Shown piece after piece: positions 59,311-64,000 of a stretch of DNA of 64,000 nt. The position numbers and the translations under genes are program-made. The stretch comes from Antilocapra americana. Its lineage: Eukaryota > Chordata > Mammalia > Artiodactyla > Antilocapridae. Position 1 is the stretch's first letter; each line of letters starts with the position of its first letter. The stretch covers positions 2,115,504 through 2,179,503 of the forward strand of contig ML664174.1 of NCBI GenBank assembly GCA_007570785.1. Reading direction: 5' to 3'. Under the pieces are notes generated by a model, which made no database searches, was not told the origin of the DNA, and worked only from the letters and a program-made list of their open reading frames with translations.

Positions 59311-59759
59311 ACTTAACTACCATTTTGTCCTCAAGATATATTAATATCCTCATTTCATGATAAGAAGTATGAAGCAAATTATTAAGATTATAAAAAATTA
59401 TTGCAGTAGGTTAGAAATAAAACCTTCTAGGGAAATTTTGTGACGTGCTAACCAATCCTTAGAGCCTAGCTCAAGATCTTTTATCTTAAGTTCTTTCTAA
59501 AATCCCTCTTTTCCTCTTCTCCCTTTAAAACCTTAAAATTACAAAGTGCTACAGATAGCTTAGTTCTTAGTATCTTGGTTTGTGACATGGCATATCTCAA
59601 CGAAGTTTTGCTGTTAGTCCAACTGTTGGCTATCAGTCCAGTCTTGAAAACACAATTTTCAGCAATATAACCCTCACAAATAACTTATATTTTATTAGGT
59701 AGATTTGGCTTTACTATTGGTTTAACTGTGTCCCTTGAATCATCAGGTAAAAAATTATC

Positions 59760-59855
59760 TCACTTTAATTCAGGATATGGGTTCTTGTCCCAGCTTTGTC
59801 AATTATTTGCTTTATGACCTTAGCAAGTCACTTAACTATCGCTTCCTCTCCTGGG
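59760..59855 (+). mobile_element. MIR SINE (ancient)
   Basis: TTCTTGTCCCAGCTTTGTCA, then TTTGCTTTATGACCTTAGCA and AGTCACTTAACT: the MIR core domain. Confidence 0.75.
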
Positions 59856-59859
59856 TTAA

Positions 59860-60470
59860 CAATTATCAAGACAGAGTCATAGAACATGAGAATTGGCAAG
59901 GACCTTTGCGATTACATTGATACAATCCTTTAATTTCATAACTGCCTGATTTGCCCAAGAGTTTTCTAGAACAATCAGTCTTCAGCATCTCAGACCAGTG
60001 CTCTTTACACCAGGCTTTCTCCCGGTGTTGTTCTAAGTAACAATAGAAAAGACAAAAAGTGAAAACACTGAATTAAAACCAATTCACAAAAAACAAAACA
60101 AAACAGGTAGGAGTGTTAACCATTAGCTTGTATTGTAGCCTGAAATTTTACCTGGATAAATGTACCCCTTTTTAACCAAAAGACTATTTAAAACTCGGAA
60201 GTTCTGAAGGTAAGTAAGGAAACGTCAGAGAAATAAATTAATGGAGAAAAAAAATTAATGGTTGGTTTGCAGAACATTCCAAGACTACTTACATTCTCAT
60301 ATAAATTCTTTCTGATCTTAGTTTGTGCAAGACGAAATGGGGTAACTGGAGATTGCCTGTTTTTAACACATTTCTGAAGGAATGGTATGCAATAAAAGTT
60401 ACTTGAAATCGAATTATTTGCCTGGCCTATACTACATGTTACATCAGTTCTCTAACTGAGAGCCACTCCT
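59860..60470. other. ZFYVE1 upstream flank
   Basis: AT-rich sequence with no gene or repeat that I recognise, ending where the ZFYVE1 CpG island begins. Confidence 0.45.
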
Positions 60471-60868
60471 TCTCTGGCCACTACCCAGAACAACGTGCTG
60501 AAACCTGCGGAAACCACAGTCAGCGCCAAAACTCCAAGTCCCATAATGCTCGAGGGCCTGTCTCTAGCGCCTCTTCGCAGGAGCAGCGTCCTCGGTATCG
60601 GGAGTTGTAGTCATTCAGAGGCTTCACTTCCGGGAAGTTGGGGAAGGGCGCCACTCCGAGGAACTACACTTCCCAGGAGGCTGTGCGCACACACCTCCGC
60701 CCTCGCCGCTGTCAGGCTCCACCTCTCCCGCTCCTCCCTCACTGGGCTGCAGCGCTCACGCCTTCCTGTTAGTCCGAGCAGGGAGAAGTTCGCTCCGATC
60801 AGCTGATCCTAACTGACAACAAGAGAGGAGGAAGCCCGGGAGGCAGCGAAGGAGGAGGGCGGGCGGAG

Positions 60869-60901
60869 ATGGAGATGAGGATGGATCCGCCGGTGCCCTG
60901 A
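60869..60901 (+). other. uORF 1 in ZFYVE1 leader (10 codons + stop)
   Basis: ATG with G at -3 and G at +4, reading MEMRMDPPVP and then TGA. It has three in-frame ATGs in its first five codons. Whether it is in the mRNA depends on the start site. Confidence 0.4.
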
Positions 60902-61094
60902 GGAACAGCCCGCGCCTCCCCCGGCGCCGCCTCGCCGCGACAGAACTGCTTAGTGGTGGGGTTCCCGGGCCGCCGCGGTCGGGGAGGGAAGGGCAGGGCC
61001 TTGCGCCGGGCGAGCGATAGCCCTGGAGCTCCCTCTGCCCCCGGGAGGAAGGGGGGGCGGGTGCGGCTGGGGTGGGGGTGGGGTGGTATAAACA

Positions 61095-61157
61095 ATGGAT
61101 TCGGCTCTGGCCTCTGCCAGCGTGGGGGAGACTTGGGGGGACCTTCTTTGTTCTTAG
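61095..61157 (+). other. uORF 2 in ZFYVE1 leader (20 codons + stop)
   Basis: Starts AACAATGG, a strong Kozak context (A at -3, G at +4), and stops at TAG 61155-61157. It sits 53 nt before the probable exon 1 donor. Confidence 0.45.
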
Positions 61158-61209
61158 ATTCTGCTCCAGCCCCTCGGGTTGAGGTGGTGTTGCCTGGGAG
61201 GAAGGAAAG

Positions 61210-62254
61210 GTGAGAAATCCCCGGCTGGGGAGAGGCGTCGAGGTGGGAGGCCGAGTGGGCAGACTGTTTGCTTGGGTCTTGGTGGGCGGAGAGGTATCCT
61301 TTTGAAGGTTGGTTTTATATTTTTAATCAATTGTGACAATTTTGGTTTTTGTTAACGTTGCGGGAGCTGCTTGGGCACGACTGTGATTAGGGTGTAAATA
61401 AGGTCTCCTAGTCATTCCTTTCGCCTTCCCTGTTTATCTAAAAATTAGATAGATAGATTGATTTCTGTATGGGAGGAGTGAACACCTGAAAGAAGGGCTT
61501 TACATTTCGTTGGAACATTAGAATGGGTGTCCAGGCGAAGGGGAGTTAGAAATATGATTGTAGAAGGAACAAAAGCCCCTATCTCGCTCCTCTTATTATT
61601 ATTTTTTTTAAGTTATTTTAAAGTTAGGTTTTGAGTGACAAAGGGAAAAATTCTTTAACTCACTGCACTGGCTTTGCAGTGGGCCATAGTGAAGGAATTC
61701 TGTCTCCTGTTGCTCCCCTTTTTTGCAGTTAGAGAAAAGGACAAAAGGAAGTACAATAATTGTTTTTAAGCACCATAGCATGGTGACTCTTTACAGGTTT
61801 AGAGTCCTTAATAGACATCTGTCTAGAGTTGAACCTGCCCAGGACTTTGATGGAGCTAGAGTTTATTATTATTGCTTCTGCAGCTTTTTTCAGGCATCTT
61901 TCTTCACCTCTCCCAATTGTGGAGTGCAGGGATGGGTGCAAAAGGTTGTCCCTTCAAGGACTGCTTAGTGCTTTTGGTTCTGAATTTAATAACTCAAAAC
62001 AGAATTTCAATCTGGGAAATAAAGCGACAGTCTCTTAAGTGCTTTGATCCTAGAGGTAGTTGTTGTTTTCAAAGGAGCAGCCTTAATCATGATTTTGAAG
62101 AGAAATTTCTAGGATCAGAATGAGTCAGTGTTTAAGTTTCAAGAATGAAATTTCTCTTGGGAGTTTTGGCCTCCTATTTAATCACAATCTTTTTTTTTTT
62201 TTTAAGGTGCACTTCTTTTAGATGAGTGAAATACTTTTCCTGCCTCTGTTCTAG
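61210..62254 (+). other. ZFYVE1: ZFYVE1 intron 1
   Basis: About 1.0 kb between the GTGAGA donor and TTTTCCTGCCTCTGTTCTAG, a strong acceptor. No repeat is recognised apart from a T-run near 62188-62204. Confidence 0.55.
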
Positions 62255-63196
62255 GTCTCCCCAGAAATATTGACTTGAGGTTGGATAATATTGAAAAGCT
62301 CCTGACCACTCTTTCATTACCAAAACCTTGCGGCTGAGGCCCCACCCATGAGCCCATCTCAGTAAATTCATCAGATCTCTCTCAGATAGCCATAAAAGAC
62401 CCTTTCAAGTTGATTTTGACCACATATTTGCCTGCACTTTATGGAGGATGAAACTATCAAACCAAATCAACGTTGCTGCTGATTCAAGAGTCTTAGAGGC
62501 AGAAAATTAAACATTGGAACATTTGTGAGTGTGTGAGGAATTCTAATAGGACATCGATTGTTTTTTTAAAAAGAAAACCTAACACTTTTTTGGGGGGTAT
62601 TCAGAACCCTGTGGAAGTTGTGTGCAGTCTTCAGACTCAACACCTCTGTCTTCACTTCCCCTGGGGAAAGCCCTTGTACCGTTACATGGTAGGTGGTTTC
62701 TTCCAGTCTGAATATGAGTGCCCAGACTTCCCCAGCAGAGAAGGGCCTGAATCCAGGGCTGCTGTGCCAGGAAAGTTACACCTGCGGTGGGACTGACGAA
62801 GCTGTCTTCGAGTGTGATGAGTGTTGCAGCCTGCAGTGTCTCCGCTGTGAGGAGGAACTCCATCGGCAGGAGCGCCTGAGAAACCATGAGCGGATCAGAC
62901 TCAAAGCTGGCCACGTCCCTTACTGTGACCCCTGCAAGGGCCCCAATGGGCACTCCCCAGGTGTGAAGCAGAGGGCAGTGGTGAGGTGCCAGACCTGTAA
63001 AATCAACTTGTGCCTGGAGTGCCAGAAGAGGACTCATTCGGGGGGTAACAAAAGGAGACACCCTGTTACTGTGTACCATGTCACTAAGGTCCAGGAGTTG
63101 CTGGAAGAAGAAGGGATGGATGAGGAGACCAAGAGGAAGAAGATGACTGAGAAGGTTGTGAGTTTCCTCCTAGTAGATGAAAATGAAGAAATTCAG
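62255..63196 (+). CDS. ZFYVE1: ZFYVE1 (DFCP1) exon 2: start codon, residues 1-161
   Basis: The exon starts after CTGTTCTAG (AG 62253-62254), or possibly 10 nt later after CTCCCCAG. It has 459 nt of leader, then ATG at 62714 opening MSAQTSPAEKGLNPGLLCQE. The frame is open to the donor CAG/GTAAGC at 63197, coding 161 residues. ZFYVE1 is a PI3P-binding protein with tandem C-terminal FYVE domains and a P-loop ATPase-like domain. It marks omegasomes during autophagosome formation and also sits on ER/Golgi membranes and lipid droplets. The part visible here is the N-terminal cysteine/histidine-rich region: C34-C37, C42-C45, H50 and H58 look like one B-box-like zinc site. C71-C74, C92-C95, C100-C103, H108 and H116 look like a second. 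A charged helix follows (VQELLEEEGMDEETKRKK). The upstream GTG-containing extension of this frame has no ATG, so 62714 is the start (A at -3). Confidence 0.96.
62686..62796 (+). other. uORF overlapping the ZFYVE1 start codon
   Basis: ATG 28 nt upstream of the main start, in the +1 frame. It reads 36 codons and ends at TGA 62794-62796, 80 nt inside the main CDS. Its context is moderate (T at -3, G at +4). Ribosomes that use it cannot simply reinitiate at the main ATG. Shorter uORFs lie upstream at 62348-62365, 62441-62482 and 62448-62510. Confidence 0.55.
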
Positions 63197-63324
63197 GTAA
63201 GCGCTCAGTGATAGTAGGATTCATGTGGTAGTGGAGGAGATGTGTTGTTGGCAGGTGACTCTCAGGTAACTTTCAGGAGGAGCTGACATTTTAATTGCTA
63301 AGAGGCAAGACTGGCGAAAGCTTA

Positions 63325-63480
63325 AGTTGCATGGAGTTAGGTTCACTCACTTACCAGCTGCGTGACCTTGGGCTGAATTATCAGTACTCTACCTCTCTGA
63401 GCCTTAATGTTCTCATCTGTAAACTGGGGACAGTGCCTACTTCATTGGGTTGTCATGAGGAAGAAATGACACAGGAAGAT
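63325..63480 (+). mobile_element. MIR SINE
   Basis: AGTTAGGTTCACTCACTTAC, CAGCTGCGTGACCTTGGGCT, GAGCCTTAATGTTCTCATCT, GTAAACTGGGGACAGTGCCT and TTGTCATGAGGAAGAAATGA follow the MIR consensus well. Confidence 0.88.
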
Positions 63481-63531
63481 GTGTCATGAGGAAGAAATGT
63501 TAGGTAGTGAATACAGTATATGATACAGCTG

Positions 63532-63556
63532 TCATTATTATTATTAGGATTATTAT
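63532..63556 (+). repeat. (TTA)n-like short tandem repeat
   Basis: CATTATTATTATTAGGATTATTATC. Short and impure. Confidence 0.7.
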
Positions 63557-64000
63557 CAGAAAGAACTGAATTAGAACCATTTTCTGAGTGAGAGCACTTT
63601 GGTAAATTGTGAATACATGTGAATGAGGAGAAACTGTGTGTACAGGGAAAGAAACACTGACTTTTTTGGTGGGTCCCAGGGGAGTGGAATGCTGTAAGTC
63701 ATAACCCTGCTAGCTCCATTGGGAGACAGGTCTTTGAAAAGTGGGCATTTCCTGAGGGTAGTATCCTCTCCAGATGGGCTCTTATTCTCATATATTGGCT
63801 TCTGTCTCTACTGGCTAGTAAGGGCATCTGTGGTTACAGGACTGGAGAATATTTGATTTAATTCTGAGCTAGGGAGAGGGTGGTGAGTGATAGGAGCAAG
63901 TTGGGGAGATGAAAGTGTGTGACACTTGGGCCGATTGGGAAAGGGGGTAGATGGATGTTTACACTTTCCAGTGAAGCTAGTATCATTATCATGTCTATGC

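Larger units (their letters stand above)
60790..61209 (+). other. ZFYVE1: ZFYVE1 leader exon 1 (non-coding, probable)
   Basis: The exon ends at GGAAAG/GTGAGA, a strong donor (GT at 61210-61211). Its start is an estimate. It contains two short uORFs in good initiation context (60869-60901 and 61095-61157). If the real start lies further right, only the second uORF would be transcribed. RNA 5' ends would settle this. Confidence 0.5.
60490..61210 (+). promoter_or_regulatory. ZFYVE1: ZFYVE1 CpG-island promoter
   Basis: GC-rich, CpG-dense block. Three copies of the ZNF143/THAP11-type (SBS) motif ACTACAA-TCCC are visible: plus-strand 60531-60549 (ACTCCAAGTCCCATAATGC), minus-strand 60593-60611 (GGGAGTTGTAGT read in reverse) and plus-strand 60663-60681 (ACTACACTTCCCAGGAGGC). 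An ETS site CACTTCCGGG lies at 60625-60634 between them. The transcription start is inferred at about 60.70-60.85 kb, just downstream. Confidence 0.8.
63197..64000 (+). other. ZFYVE1: ZFYVE1 intron 2 (partial)
   Basis: Starts with the GTAAGC donor and runs off the window. It holds a MIR and a short (TTA)n; no further exon is seen. Confidence 0.75.

Noticed and set aside
60495..61339. Several 60-103-codon frames in the ZFYVE1 CpG island
   Set aside because: Compositional ORFs in a promoter/5' UTR with no recognisable protein character.
1..64000. CRISPR arrays, phage, plasmid or bacterial operon features
   Set aside because: None seen. The repeats are dispersed mammalian retroelements and the genes are spliced.

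Overview
This is mammalian nuclear DNA from a bovid ruminant. BovB (RTE) LINEs, Bov-tA/Bov-A2 SINEs, tRNA-Glu-derived CHR-type SINEs and ruminant L1 3' ends occur throughout. The sequence alone does not tell me whether it is cattle, sheep, goat or a relative. The genes are intron-rich and the two promoters lie in CpG islands. Nothing points to bacterial, phage or CRISPR content.

Two protein-coding genes are present, arranged head to head. RBM25 is on the minus strand. It runs from a CpG-island promoter near 40.1 kb leftwards off the window edge. One non-coding and twelve coding exons are visible, encoding about the first 513 residues: a proline-rich N-terminus, an RRM, and the RE/RD-rich domain with acidic and basic stretches. 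The C-terminal PWI domain lies beyond position 1. ZFYVE1 (DFCP1) is on the plus strand. Its CpG-island promoter is at 60.5-61.2 kb, a probable leader exon ends at 61209, and the first coding exon (62714-63196) encodes residues 1-161. The rest lies beyond the right edge.

Layout: 1-40.1 kb is RBM25 exons and introns. The stretch from 5.9 to 12.9 kb is unusually free of recognisable repeats and holds splice-site-like pairs that could be unproductive 'poison' exons. From 12.9 to 33 kb the introns carry BovB, L1 and SINE insertions, several with readable target-site duplications. From 33.4 to 39.9 kb is RBM25 intron 1. From 40.1 to 40.35 kb is the upstream flank of the RBM25 promoter, with divergent-promoter-like motifs. 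From 40.4 to 60.4 kb is a gene-free spacer made largely of nested BovB, L1 and SINE copies. From 60.5 kb to the end is the 5' part of ZFYVE1, with a leader rich in upstream ORFs.

RBM25 is a nuclear splicing regulator and ZFYVE1 a PI3P-binding protein of omegasomes, ER/Golgi membranes and lipid droplets. They share no known pathway and appear to be only neighbours. I did not find a convincing undescribed system. The most interesting signals are the RBM25 intronic candidate poison exons and tandem acceptor, a 25-nt tailless U6 snRNA retro-fragment with a 15-nt target duplication, a twin-primed L1, an L1 with an unusually long flanking duplication, and the ZFYVE1 leader uORFs with its ZNF143-like promoter motif cluster.
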